A DNA stretch of 64,000 bases, from positions 1-64,000 of the forward strand of contig JAFECJ010000007.1 of NCBI GenBank assembly GCA_018242205.1, written 5' to 3'. Shown here piece by piece: positions 43,438-52,214 of the stretch (the stretch's first letter is position 1; each line of letters opens with the position of its first letter). Origin of the DNA: Pseudomonadota bacterium. Lineage in GTDB: Bacteria; Pseudomonadota; Alphaproteobacteria; Rhizobiales; Xanthobacteraceae. The position numbers and the translations under genes were made by a program. The notes under the pieces are model-generated. The model saw only the letters and a list, made by a program, of their open reading frames with translations. It did not search any database and was not told where the DNA came from.

Positions 43438-44562
43438 ATGAAGATCGGCATTAACGGCGGTGGCATCGGCGGGCTCGCGGCGGCGATTTCGCTTGGCCTC
43501 GCCGGCCATGAGGTCGAGGTCTACGAGCAGGCCTCCGACTACAAACGCGTCGGCGCCGACATTAATCTCACGCCTAACGCGGTGGCGGCGCTGAAGAGCC
43601 TCGGCGTGTTCGACGACCTGCAGGAGACCGCGGCGCGCCCGACGCACCGCATCAGCCGCACCTGGGACACCGGTGAGGAGACCTCGCGACTCGAGATGGC
43701 TAATGCCGCCGAGGAAAAATACGGCGCGCCGCAACTGACCATCCACCGCGCCGATCTGCTGCAAGCGCTGCGCCGGCAACTACCGGAAGGTGTCGTCAAG
43801 CTCGGCTTCCGCGTCGATGCGATCGACCTCGGCGGCGACAAGCCGTCGGTCCGCTTTGCCAATGGCGAGACGCGCACGGTCGATGCGCTGGTCGGCGCCG
43901 ACGGCATCCACTCGCCGACCCGCACGGCGATGTTTGGCCCCGAGCATCCGCAGTTCACCGGGCTGGTGTCTTATCGGGCCGTGGTCGATCGCAGCAAGCT
44001 GAACGTCCCGAACCTCGACGCCTTCACCAAATGGTGGGGGCCGACGCCCGATCTGCAGATCGTGACCTTTCCGCTCAACCGCGGGCGTGAGACCTTCATC
44101 TTCGCCACCACTGCGCAGGACGACTGGCGGCACGAATCGTGGACCATGGAGGGCGACGTCGAGGAACTGCGCCGTGCCTATGCCGGCTTCCACCCCGAGG
44201 CGCGCGCCTTGCTCGACGCCTGCGACAGCGTGACCAAATCGGCGCTCTACATCCGCGAGCCGCTGCCGCAGTGGTCGGTCGGCCGGACGACGTTGCTGGG
44301 CGATGCCTGCCATCCGATGGTACCTTTCATGGCGCAGGGCGCTTGCATGGCGATCGAAGACGCCGTGGTGCTCGGCCGCGCGCTGCGCAGTGTCGGCGAG
44401 GCCGGCTTTGCCGGCGCTTTCAAGCGATATGAGCGCGCGCGCAAGGAACGGACGGCCAAGGTGCAGATCGGCTCGCGCGGCAATGAGTGGCTGAAGCAGG
44501 GCGGCAACGCCGATTGGGTCTACGGCTATTCGGCGAGCGACGTTCCGCTCGAGGCAGCATAG
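43438..44562 (+). CDS. FAD-dependent monooxygenase, salicylate/6-hydroxynicotinate hydroxylase-like
   Basis: 374 aa. The FAD motif is INGGGIGGLAAAISLGLAGHE, the DG motif VGADGIHSPTR and the GD motif LLGDACHPMVPFMAQGACM are all present, with KWWGPTPD and the ending ADWVYGYSASDVPL. By eye it matches NicC-type 6-hydroxynicotinate 3-monooxygenases across most of its length, including the YGY tail. It would hydroxylate (possibly with decarboxylation) an aromatic or pyridine acid. It is the last gene of the plus-strand operon, 12 bp after the SDR. Confidence 0.9.
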   Translation: MKIGINGGGIGGLAAAISLGLAGHEVEVYEQASDYKRVGADINLTPNAVAALKSLGVFDDLQETAARPTHRISRTWDTGEETSRLEMANAAEEKYGAPQLTIHRADLLQALRRQLPEGVVKLGFRVDAIDLGGDKPSVRFANGETRTVDALVGADGIHSPTRTAMFGPEHPQFTGLVSYRAVVDRSKLNVPNLDAFTKWWGPTPDLQIVTFPLNRGRETFIFATTAQDDWRHESWTMEGDVEELRRAYAGFHPEARALLDACDSVTKSALYIREPLPQWSVGRTTLLGDACHPMVPFMAQGACMAIEDAVVLGRALRSVGEAGFAGAFKRYERARKERTAKVQIGSRGNEWLKQGGNADWVYGYSASDVPLEAA

Positions 44563-44594
44563 TCGTATTCGTCGCTCGCGGAATGCAACGACGG

Positions 44595-45530
44595 TCAGCG
44601 GATGGTCAGAACGATCTTGCCGCGGCCGTGCCCGTATTCGGATAGGCGGTGTGCTTCGGCGAACTCGTCAAAGGCGAGACGCTTGCCGACGATCGGCTTG
44701 ACGTTATCGGCCGCCGCCAGTCCGACCAGCCTCGCCAGAGCCTCCGGGTCGGGGAGGACCTGGGCAATCTTGACGGTCACGCCATAGGTCTCGGCCTGGT
44801 TCTCGAACGGCGCCGCGACAAGACAGACCATCGTGCCGCCCTTGCGCAGCACGGCGTAGCTCTTGCGGTGCACCTCGCCGCCCAGCGTGTCAAAGACGAT
44901 GTCGAAGCCAGAGAGGGTCCGGGAAAAATCGTCTTCATCGTAGGCAATCGGCTGGTCGGCCCCGAGCGACTTGACGAAGTCGATATTGGCCGCCGAGCAG
45001 GTGGTGGCGACGTAAGCGCCGCGGTGATGGGCAAGCTGGATGGCCATCGAGCCGACGCCGCCGGCTCCGGCGTGCACCAGCACCTTCCTGCCGGGACCAA
45101 CAGGTGCCGACGAAACCAGCGCCGCCCAGGCGCTCAGGCCGCCAAGTGGCAGGGCCGCGGCATCGATCATCGACAGCGAATCCGGGATCGGAACGGCCAA
45201 TGCACCCGGCAACACGATGCGTTCCGCCCAGGTCCCGACCCCGCGTGATGCGATGAAGCAGACGCGTTGTCCGATGCGGCTCGTCGATACACCATCGCCG
45301 ACGGCGCAAATCACGCCGGCGCCATCGCGCCCACTGGTCATTGGCAATTCGATCGGAACCACTTTTTGCAGGAGCCCGGAGCGGAGCTTCCAGTCAATCG
45401 GATTGACGCTGGCGACGTGCACCTCGACGGCAACTTCACCGGCACGGGCCGTCGGTGATGGCACGCGATTGACCGTGAGGACGTCGGGGCCGCCATAGCG
45501 CGAGAACTGTATTGCCTTCATGTCGTTCAT
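44595..45530 (-). CDS. Zinc-type alcohol dehydrogenase/quinone oxidoreductase (MDR superfamily)
   Basis: 311 aa from ATG 45530 (ATG 45521 also possible). It opens MKAIQFSRYGGPDVL, has VASVNPIDWKLRSG, SGRDGAGVICAVG and the NADPH loop VHAGAGGVGSMAIQLA. No zinc-binding Cys/His set is visible, so it is of the zinc-free quinone oxidoreductase type. It follows the peptide-type transporter genes on the same strand and may act on the imported compound. Confidence 0.9.
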   Translation of the reverse strand: MNDMKAIQFSRYGGPDVLTVNRVPSPTARAGEVAVEVHVASVNPIDWKLRSGLLQKVVPIELPMTSGRDGAGVICAVGDGVSTSRIGQRVCFIASRGVGTWAERIVLPGALAVPIPDSLSMIDAAALPLGGLSAWAALVSSAPVGPGRKVLVHAGAGGVGSMAIQLAHHRGAYVATTCSAANIDFVKSLGADQPIAYDEDDFSRTLSGFDIVFDTLGGEVHRKSYAVLRKGGTMVCLVAAPFENQAETYGVTVKIAQVLPDPEALARLVGLAAADNVKPIVGKRLAFDEFAEAHRLSEYGHGRGKIVLTIR

Positions 45531-45555
45531 AAGCCGGAACCCGCAATCAATGATC

Positions 45556-47421
45556 TCAGGCCGGATCTTCGACCGGCAATGTACCATCCGCGCTGTCGGT
45601 CTTTGGTCGCCAGATCGTCGCCGGATCGTCCGGCGGCACGGCCGCCAGCAGGGTCTTGGTGTAGGAATGTTGCGGATTGTCGAAGACGTCGGCCGTCACG
45701 CCGCTTTCGACGACTTCGCCGCGATACATCACCAGCACCCGGTCACAGAGATATCGCACGACTGACAGATCGTGCGATATCAGCAGCATGGCAAAGCCGC
45801 GCTCGCGCCGAAGCCGCAGCAAGAGATTGAGCAGTTGCGCCTGGACCGAGACATCTAGCCCGGACACGATTTCGTCGGCAATCAGGATGCGCGGCTCGGC
45901 GCATAATGCGCGTGCGATGTTGACGCGCTGGCGCTGTCCACCCGAGAGCTGCGGCGGAAACCTGAAGGCCGCTTCGGGCGGCAAGCCGATCTCCGCGATC
46001 AGCGCCTGGGCCCGAGCCAACCGCGCGGCGTGATTGCCCGTGCCCGTCGCCTCCAGCGATTGCGTAACGATGCTGCCGACCCGGCGCCGCGGGTTGAGCG
46101 CGGATTGCGGGTCCTGAAAAACCATCTGTACATAGGAGCGCAGATGCCGCCGCGCTGCGGTATCGCCCTGGGTCACGTCGCGTCCGCTGACGGCAATGGT
46201 CCCCGACGTTGGGGTCTCGAGGCCGCACAACATGCGCGCCACGGTGGACTTTCCGCTGCCGCTCTCGCCGACGATGCCGATGAACTCGTTGTCGTTCAGG
46301 TCGAAGTTGACGCTTTTTACCGCGGCGACGTCTTCGTGCTGGAAGAAGCCGCGGCCGACTCGGAATGTCTTGCCGAGATTGCTGACCGACAGGAGGGGCG
46401 CCGCCGCCGACGGCGCCGTTTCGACAGGCGGCTGCGGGGCGACGATACCCGGCGTCGCTTCGCTGTGCCGGCAGGCCGCCCGATGCGCGGGGGCGAGGGA
46501 AACCAGGGGCGGTGGCGTTGTCGTGCAATCCTCGCGCACCACCGGGCAGCGCGAAGCGAACGCGCAGCCAGTCATTTCGCTCAGCGCCTGAAGTCCCGGC
46601 ATCCGTTCCGGCAAGGTGTAGAGGCCCCGGTTAGCGCCGCTCATTACCGGGTTCGACAACTGCAAGCATCGCGTATACGGATGCCGCGGCCGCGCGAAGA
46701 CCTCGCGCGCCGGCCCATATTCGGCGACACGGCCGGCATAGAGCACCAGGATTTCGTCACAGATCTGGGCGGCGAGGCGAAGATCGTGGGTGATAAACAG
46801 CACGCTGGTGCCGTCGATGCGCTGCATCTCTGCGATCAGCTGCACGATGCGCGCCTGAATGGTCACGTCGAGTGCGGTCGTCGGCTCGTCCGCCACAAGG
46901 AGCTTCGGACGGCTGGCGAACGCCATGGCGATCAATACGCGCTGGCACATGCCGCCTGAGAGCTGGTGCGGGTACTTGGACAGCAGTTCGGCTGGCCGCG
47001 GTAGATGCACGGCGTCGAGCATGGCCACGGCCCGATCATGGCGGGTCCGGCGATTGCCGACCTGGAGCCGCGCCAGATGCTCGTCGATCTGCTGGCCGAT
47101 GGTGAGGACCGGATTCAAGCCGGACATCGGCTCTTGCGGCACGAACGCAATGTCGCGTCCCAACAGCTCGCGCCGTGCGTCCGCGGGCATCGTCACAAGG
47201 TTCTGACCGTCGAACAACAACTCGCCCTGCGACACGGAAAAGAGTGGCGGCAGAAGCTGTGCGACGGTACGGCCGATCATGGATTTTCCGGCCCCCGACT
47301 CGCCGACAAGGCCCAGAATGCGGCCGGGTGCGAGCGAGAAATCGAGATTTTCGATCACGTTGACCGGGCGTTCCGCCAAAGCGGCGCTGACGCTCAGGTT
47401 CCTGGCGATCAACATGTCCAT
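45556..47421 (-). CDS. Tandem ATP-binding protein of a dipeptide/oligopeptide-type ABC importer
   Basis: 621 aa: two complete ABC domains (DppD-DppF fusion, as in GsiA). Domain 1 has GESGAGKSMIGR, LSGGMCQRVLIA and LLVADEPTTALDV; domain 2 has GESGSGKSTVARML, LSGGQRQRVNIARAL and ILIADEIVSGLDV. Between them lies the Cys-containing oligopeptide C-terminal domain (MTGCAFASRCPVVREDC), which may hold an Fe-S cluster. It follows the permease gene by 3 bp. Confidence 0.94.
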   Translation of the reverse strand: MDMLIARNLSVSAALAERPVNVIENLDFSLAPGRILGLVGESGAGKSMIGRTVAQLLPPLFSVSQGELLFDGQNLVTMPADARRELLGRDIAFVPQEPMSGLNPVLTIGQQIDEHLARLQVGNRRTRHDRAVAMLDAVHLPRPAELLSKYPHQLSGGMCQRVLIAMAFASRPKLLVADEPTTALDVTIQARIVQLIAEMQRIDGTSVLFITHDLRLAAQICDEILVLYAGRVAEYGPAREVFARPRHPYTRCLQLSNPVMSGANRGLYTLPERMPGLQALSEMTGCAFASRCPVVREDCTTTPPPLVSLAPAHRAACRHSEATPGIVAPQPPVETAPSAAAPLLSVSNLGKTFRVGRGFFQHEDVAAVKSVNFDLNDNEFIGIVGESGSGKSTVARMLCGLETPTSGTIAVSGRDVTQGDTAARRHLRSYVQMVFQDPQSALNPRRRVGSIVTQSLEATGTGNHAARLARAQALIAEIGLPPEAAFRFPPQLSGGQRQRVNIARALCAEPRILIADEIVSGLDVSVQAQLLNLLLRLRRERGFAMLLISHDLSVVRYLCDRVLVMYRGEVVESGVTADVFDNPQHSYTKTLLAAVPPDDPATIWRPKTDSADGTLPVEDPA

Positions 47422-47424
47422 GGG

Positions 47425-48297
47425 TTAGGTCCGTTGTGCACTCACGCGCACGTCAAGCGTCCGACGCAAGCCGTCGCCGAGAATGTTGAAACCAAACACG
47501 GCCAGGAAGATCGCCAGAATGGGCAGAATCAGATTCCACGGCGAGTCATAGATGTATTGCCGTCCATCGGCGATCATCTGTCCCCATGCCGGGGTTTGCG
47601 CGCCCACGCTGAAGCCTATGAAGGACAGCAGCGCCTCAACGATGACCGCGACCCCCATTTCCAGACTCATGAGCGTGATCAGAAGCGGAATCGTCGCAGG
47701 CACGATCTCGCTCGTGATCGTCCGCCAATGCGAGAAGCCGAGCAGGCCTGCCGCGGCGACATAGTCCTTGCGCGCGATGACCAGGACTTCACTGCGCAGG
47801 ACGCGGCAGAAGCGCGTCCAGTCGACCAGCACGATCGCGAGGATGACGTTGCGCAAGCCGATGCCGAGCCCGACCATCAGAATCAGCGACAGGATGACCG
47901 GGGGAAACGACATCCAGACATCCACGGCGCGTCCGATCAGGGCATCGATCCGGCCGCCGAAATAGCCGGCAAGGTAAGCCAGTGTGGCGCCTATGATCAT
48001 GGCGCCGAACGAGGCCAGAACAGCGACCAGCATGGCGACGCGCGCACCAAAGATGAGTCGCGACAGCACGTCGCGGCCGAGGCTGTCGGTGCCCAGCAGG
48101 AAGGCGGGATCGCCGCCCTGCATCCAGACCGGGGGCAGAAAGACCGATAGCAAATTCTGCTCATTCGGATCGTGGGGCGCGATCTGTGGCGCGAATATCG
48201 CGCAAAGGGCAATTGCAGAAACGATGGCGATGCCGATGAGCACACGGGCCGATCGCAACCAGGTTGGCAGAAAGCTCAATGGCCGAGACGGCATCAA
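47425..48297 (-). CDS. Dipeptide-type ABC permease (DppC/GsiD)
   Basis: 290 aa with five to six hydrophobic segments. Typical motifs are AFLLGTDSLGRDVLSRLIFGARVAMLV and the EAA loop GFSHWRTITSEIVPATIPLLI. It overlaps the DppB-type gene by 4 bp. Confidence 0.94.
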   Translation of the reverse strand: MMPSRPLSFLPTWLRSARVLIGIAIVSAIALCAIFAPQIAPHDPNEQNLLSVFLPPVWMQGGDPAFLLGTDSLGRDVLSRLIFGARVAMLVAVLASFGAMIIGATLAYLAGYFGGRIDALIGRAVDVWMSFPPVILSLILMVGLGIGLRNVILAIVLVDWTRFCRVLRSEVLVIARKDYVAAAGLLGFSHWRTITSEIVPATIPLLITLMSLEMGVAVIVEALLSFIGFSVGAQTPAWGQMIADGRQYIYDSPWNLILPILAIFLAVFGFNILGDGLRRTLDVRVSAQRT

Positions 48298-49310
48298 CGC
48301 AGCCTCAGCTTGGGGTTCAGGATGAGATAGAGGCTATCGACGACGGTGTTGATCGACAGGACGACGATGCAATAGGTCAGTCCGACCGCCTGGATGATGG
48401 GAAGATCGGCGTTACGGACGGCATCGACCATCAGATTGCCGAGCCCGGGGTATGAGAAGATCACTTCGACCAGCAATGTGCCGCCGAACAGAAAGCCGAA
48501 TTGCACGCCCATCAGGCTGAGCGTCGGCAAAGCGGCATTCTTGAGTGCATGGCGCAGGAGAATCCGCTTTTCACCAAGGCCACGCAATCGCGCCAGATGG
48601 ATGTAGTCCTCCTGATAGACGTCGATCAGACTTGACCGAAGCACGCGCATGATGGCCGGCGAAAAGGCGATGCCGAGCGCCAGGGACGGCAAGATCAGGT
48701 GCTCGACCGCGCTCTTGAAGATGTCCGGCCGGCCGGCGATCCAGGAGTCAATCAGCAGGAACCCCGTCGTAACGGGCAGTCTCATATTCGGATCGATCCG
48801 TCCGGTGAAGGGCAGCCAGTGCAGGGCTACGCCGACCACAAGGATCAGGAACAGGGCCCACAGAAATTCCGGCAGCGACAACAGTACCACGGTGCCAAGG
48901 TCCATGATCGGCTCCTTGGCGGTCCCTCGGACGTGAAAGAGCGTCAACCCGCCGGCCAGCCCAAGCGCGGACGCAATCAGCATCGCCAGGACGGCCAGCT
49001 CGATCGTGGCCGGCAGGGTGCTGGTCACGAGACCGAGGACTCCCCGCCGGAACTGGATGGAAGAGCCGAAATCCCCGTGCAGAACGTGCGACAGCCAGAT
49101 CAGATACTGCTGGGGCAGGGGCAGATTGAGCCCCATCTCGAGACGCTTGGCTTCGATTTCGGCGAGCGTTGCATTGGGCGGTAGCGACATCGCCGCCGGA
49201 TCAAACGGCAGCGCACGCAGCACGATAAAAAGCAGCACCGATACCAACAGCAGGATCAGAATCGATAACAGCAGGCGTCTGCCGATCAATGTCAGTAGCG
49301 TGGCGAACAT
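48294..49310 (-). CDS. Dipeptide-type ABC permease (DppB/GsiC)
   Basis: 338 aa. The N-terminal LIGRRLLLSILILLLVSVLLFIVLR, PQQYLIWLSHVLHGDFGSS and the EAA loop RLRGLGEKRILLRHALKNAALPTLSL identify the DppB family. It lies 123 bp after the binding-protein gene; a hairpin occupies the gap. Confidence 0.94.
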   Translation of the reverse strand: MFATLLTLIGRRLLLSILILLLVSVLLFIVLRALPFDPAAMSLPPNATLAEIEAKRLEMGLNLPLPQQYLIWLSHVLHGDFGSSIQFRRGVLGLVTSTLPATIELAVLAMLIASALGLAGGLTLFHVRGTAKEPIMDLGTVVLLSLPEFLWALFLILVVGVALHWLPFTGRIDPNMRLPVTTGFLLIDSWIAGRPDIFKSAVEHLILPSLALGIAFSPAIMRVLRSSLIDVYQEDYIHLARLRGLGEKRILLRHALKNAALPTLSLMGVQFGFLFGGTLLVEVIFSYPGLGNLMVDAVRNADLPIIQAVGLTYCIVVLSINTVVDSLYLILNPKLRLR

Positions 49311-49379
49311 CGATCACTCCGGGAGCCAGCAGACCTTGTCAGCGTGCCGCGATGAATCAGGAACGGCAGCGATGCTGAA

Positions 49380-49402
49380 ACGGCGGCACAGCGCACCGCC
49401 GT
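49380..49402 (-). other. Intercistronic hairpin between binding-protein and permease genes
   Basis: ACGGCGG (49380-49386) and CCGCCGT (49396-49402) are exact reverse complements with a 9-nt loop. Read on the minus strand it ends CCGCCGTTTC. It could partly terminate or protect the binding-protein message, as in the Liv-type operon of this window. Confidence 0.5.
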
Positions 49403-49433
49403 CCCTCAAGATGCAAGCTCGCGTGAGATGCCA

Positions 49434-50969
49434 TCATGACCAGGACATGGTGTTGGCGAGCACCCAGCCATTGCCGAACTTCTCGTAGCTCAGCTTCTTC
49501 TTGCGCACGACCGTCTGCACGCTCTGCAACAAGGGGATGGTGGCGCCGTAGTCCACCGCGAACTTGACTGCGTCCTTGTAGCCTTGAACGCGAGCCTGGT
49601 AGTCAGTGACGCCGAACAGTTTGCCGATCTTGTCGCCGACGGCCGGATCCTTGAAGGCCGAGAAAGGCATCTTCGTGTTCAACAGATACCCGGAGAAGAT
49701 TTCCGGGTCGCCCGTCGCGTTGTCCCAGCTGTAGAGCGTCGCATCGGGCAGCTTGCCGCCGCGATTAAGTTCGAAATATTTCGCATACTCGATCGTCTCG
49801 AGTTCGGCGTCGATCCCCACCTTTTTCCACATCTGCTGGATCGCGCGAGCGATATCGTAATCGCTCGGAAACTGACCGTTGGTGGAGCCGAATTTGATCT
49901 TCGCCGGTTTGCTCGAGCTGAACCCCGATTTGGTCAGCAGGCTCTTGGCCGTCTCCGGATCGTATGAAAATTTGTAGTCGGCCGGGAATCCGGGCGTACC
50001 CGGTGTAACCGGAACCGACAGCGGAACCGCGGCGTTGTTGAAAAAGGCCTTCGACAGCGCCGCCTTGTCGATCGCGTGATGGGCCGCAAGGCGGACATTC
50101 TGATCGGCGAACCCCTGGTCATTGCGGCACTGCAGCAGCATGACGCGCGTGATCGGGTTGATCTCTCCGGCAAGCGTCGGTTCGCGCTCGAGCCGGACCA
50201 CCTCACGAACCGGCACGTTGATCGTGAGGTCGACCTGACCCGACTGTATGGCGGCTACTCGCGCCGACGGATCTTTGATGATTTCGATCGTGACGCGCTT
50301 GAGCTTTGGTTTCGGTCCCCAATATTGCTCGTTGCGTTCGAGGATGATGCGGGCGTTGAGCTGGTAATCGACAAGCTTGTAGGGCCCGGTTCCGATCGGC
50401 TTCTCGCGGAATTTTTCGACGCCAACCTCTTCCATATACTTCTTGGGGACGACGAAGCTGCCGAGGAAGGCCAGCCATTGCGGCGCCGTCGGTACCGGCG
50501 ACGCAAACTTCATTACGCACTGAGTTGGGGACGCGATCTCGATATCGGCAACATTCCGCCACGAGTTCTTGGTGTCGACGGCGTGACCGGCCTTGATGCG
50601 CTCGAAGAAGGTGTAGCGGAAGTCTTCGGTCGTCATCTTGATGCCGTTGTGGAAAACGACGTCGTCACGCAACTCGATTTTGAGCGACTTGGCGTCGGGC
50701 GCCATCTCCCATTTCTTGATCAGGTGAGGGATGAGTTCGAGTTTCGGATTTTGATCGAGAGGCTGATCAAAAACCAATTTGTACAAGTGCTGCGCGTCGG
50801 GCGTGAATCGCTGATTGGGATCCCACGACGGCACATCGGACGGCCATCCGATCGTGACGGCATCTGCCTGTTGCGCCTGCGCCGGCCACGAAACGCCAAT
50901 GGCAGCGCTACCGATCGCACCCAGGCCCAGCATCTGCAACAAGGCGCGACGTTCGATTTCGATCGTCAT
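49434..50969 (-). CDS. Family 5 substrate-binding protein (dipeptide/oligopeptide type)
   Basis: 511 aa. ATG 50969 has a very strong GGAGGGAGAG upstream. The signal is Tat-like (ERRALLQMLGLGAIGSAAIGVSWPAQA). The mature part has SWDPNQRFTPDAQHLYKLVFD, the family 5 motif YRYTF-like DFRYTFFERIKAG, and RARVAAIQSGQVDLTINV. It delivers peptides, opines, nickel or other small ligands to the permeases that follow. The frame is open to 51086 but the extra residues are not leader-like. Confidence 0.92.
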   Translation of the reverse strand: MTIEIERRALLQMLGLGAIGSAAIGVSWPAQAQQADAVTIGWPSDVPSWDPNQRFTPDAQHLYKLVFDQPLDQNPKLELIPHLIKKWEMAPDAKSLKIELRDDVVFHNGIKMTTEDFRYTFFERIKAGHAVDTKNSWRNVADIEIASPTQCVMKFASPVPTAPQWLAFLGSFVVPKKYMEEVGVEKFREKPIGTGPYKLVDYQLNARIILERNEQYWGPKPKLKRVTIEIIKDPSARVAAIQSGQVDLTINVPVREVVRLEREPTLAGEINPITRVMLLQCRNDQGFADQNVRLAAHHAIDKAALSKAFFNNAAVPLSVPVTPGTPGFPADYKFSYDPETAKSLLTKSGFSSSKPAKIKFGSTNGQFPSDYDIARAIQQMWKKVGIDAELETIEYAKYFELNRGGKLPDATLYSWDNATGDPEIFSGYLLNTKMPFSAFKDPAVGDKIGKLFGVTDYQARVQGYKDAVKFAVDYGATIPLLQSVQTVVRKKKLSYEKFGNGWVLANTMSWS

Positions 50970-51327
50970 AGGTCTCTCCCTCCGGGCTACCGGTTGCCAA
51001 AATCCGTCAACTAGCGTGAAGCGTGGTTGCCGATCGAAGCCGCGAGCGCTCGGACGGCAGTCTGATTTGTTTCCGATGAGCTCCACACTGCAGGCTTTCT
51101 CACCTCAACAGAACGGCTACTCGAAACGCTTTGGGCGGCCACGCAGCGGCTCAATTACTTGAAGCTTAAAATGTCTGATTTTCCGGCGCAACAGCGATCG
51201 GGGCGTTGGCATGAAGATTTTTCAGGCAGTTGCTGCCCATCATCAGCCCAGGCGCTCGACGGAGTGGGACCACATTCCGGGAGACGGATCGGTTTGCGCT
51301 ACACCACAAAGCGGTGGACGCGCGGCC
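50970..51327. other. Non-coding gap (358 bp)
   Basis: No convincing gene. It holds the leader of the peptide-type transporter operon at its left end (minus strand) and the region beyond the stop of the EthD-like gene at its right. Short open frames here are Arg/Ser/Pro-rich and overlap each other, so I consider them non-coding. No strong inverted repeat was seen. Confidence 0.5.
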
Positions 51328-52026
51328 TTACATCCCGAAAAGCCGGGATCGCTGCATCGGATAATGGGTGTTCGCGCCCGTGAACCGCGGAAATTCGCGA
51401 TAATGTGCACGAAGTTCTTCGCGGGCCGGCGACGCCATGGCGGCGCCGAACGCCGCGGCGTCGTCGAACACAACCTCGTTACCAACCATATAGTCCGGGT
51501 CGGCCAGTCGTCTGCCGGTCGGGATGTCGTTGATCGGAACGTAACAAAGGATGCTGCGGATGGCTGGAAGCTTGGCCTGCGTCTGCGGGTGCGTTGCGAG
51601 ATAGTTTTGCACGAACAGGACTTCATCGTCGGCCGGCCGATGGTAACGAACGACATAGGAGAACGGTGCTTCGAGCGGCGCCGGTGTGTCATCTTCGCCG
51701 ACTGGATAGAGGATCCGCTTGAAGCCCGCGCCCGTCGCTGCGACGGCGTCGGGCAAGGTTTGAAATGCGGCTTCTATCGCGGAGCGTGCGGTGCCGAGCG
51801 TTTCCGGCGATGGAAAGTTGAGCATCAACAGCATCAGCGGGCCGGCGCCATCGTTATTGTAGGGGTCTCGCGATGGGCCCGCGATCGGCACGTAACGATC
51901 GAGGCTGACAAGCGCCGGCAAGCCGGATAGCGCCTCTGCTGGGCCTTCCAAAAACCACGCCGACAACGGTTCAGCGTTATCGACCGGGCCGCGCAGCGCC
52001 ACTTCGTAAGCATAGCTGATCGACAT
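51328..52026 (-). CDS. EthD-like/dimeric alpha-beta-barrel protein
   Basis: 232 aa, seemingly two ferredoxin-like repeats. The second ends ADPDYMVGNEVVFDDAAAFGAAMASPAREEL, the DxxAFxAAMASP pattern common in EthD-type proteins of ring- or ether-degradation clusters. The family has no agreed reaction: some members assist P450s, others isomerise muconolactones. It is divergent from the FAD-linked oxidase. Assignment is by pattern only. Confidence 0.7.
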   Translation of the reverse strand: MSISYAYEVALRGPVDNAEPLSAWFLEGPAEALSGLPALVSLDRYVPIAGPSRDPYNNDGAGPLMLLMLNFPSPETLGTARSAIEAAFQTLPDAVAATGAGFKRILYPVGEDDTPAPLEAPFSYVVRYHRPADDEVLFVQNYLATHPQTQAKLPAIRSILCYVPINDIPTGRRLADPDYMVGNEVVFDDAAAFGAAMASPAREELRAHYREFPRFTGANTHYPMQRSRLFGM

Positions 52027-52102
52027 CGAAGCTCCCTGACAGTAAGGCGCGCATGGCGTGGTCCGCAGACCGTCGTCTTGATCCGCACTATGGATATTTG
52101 AC

Positions 52103-52132
52103 GCCTGAAATGGAATACTTCATGCCTAAAAT
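52103..52132. repeat. Direct repeat GCCTRAAAT, 21-bp period, in a divergent promoter gap
   Basis: GCCTGAAAT (52103-52111) and GCCTAAAAT (52124-52132) lie exactly two helical turns apart between the EthD-like gene (minus) and the FAD oxidase (plus). This looks like a paired regulator half-site; the regulator is not obvious. Confidence 0.4.
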
Positions 52133-52214
52133 AGTCTCGATCAGGCCGGGCCTGGCGATGGTCGCCAAGCGAATGCCGATATGAATCGAACCATCAGGAC
52201 AGGAGATCGGCGGC

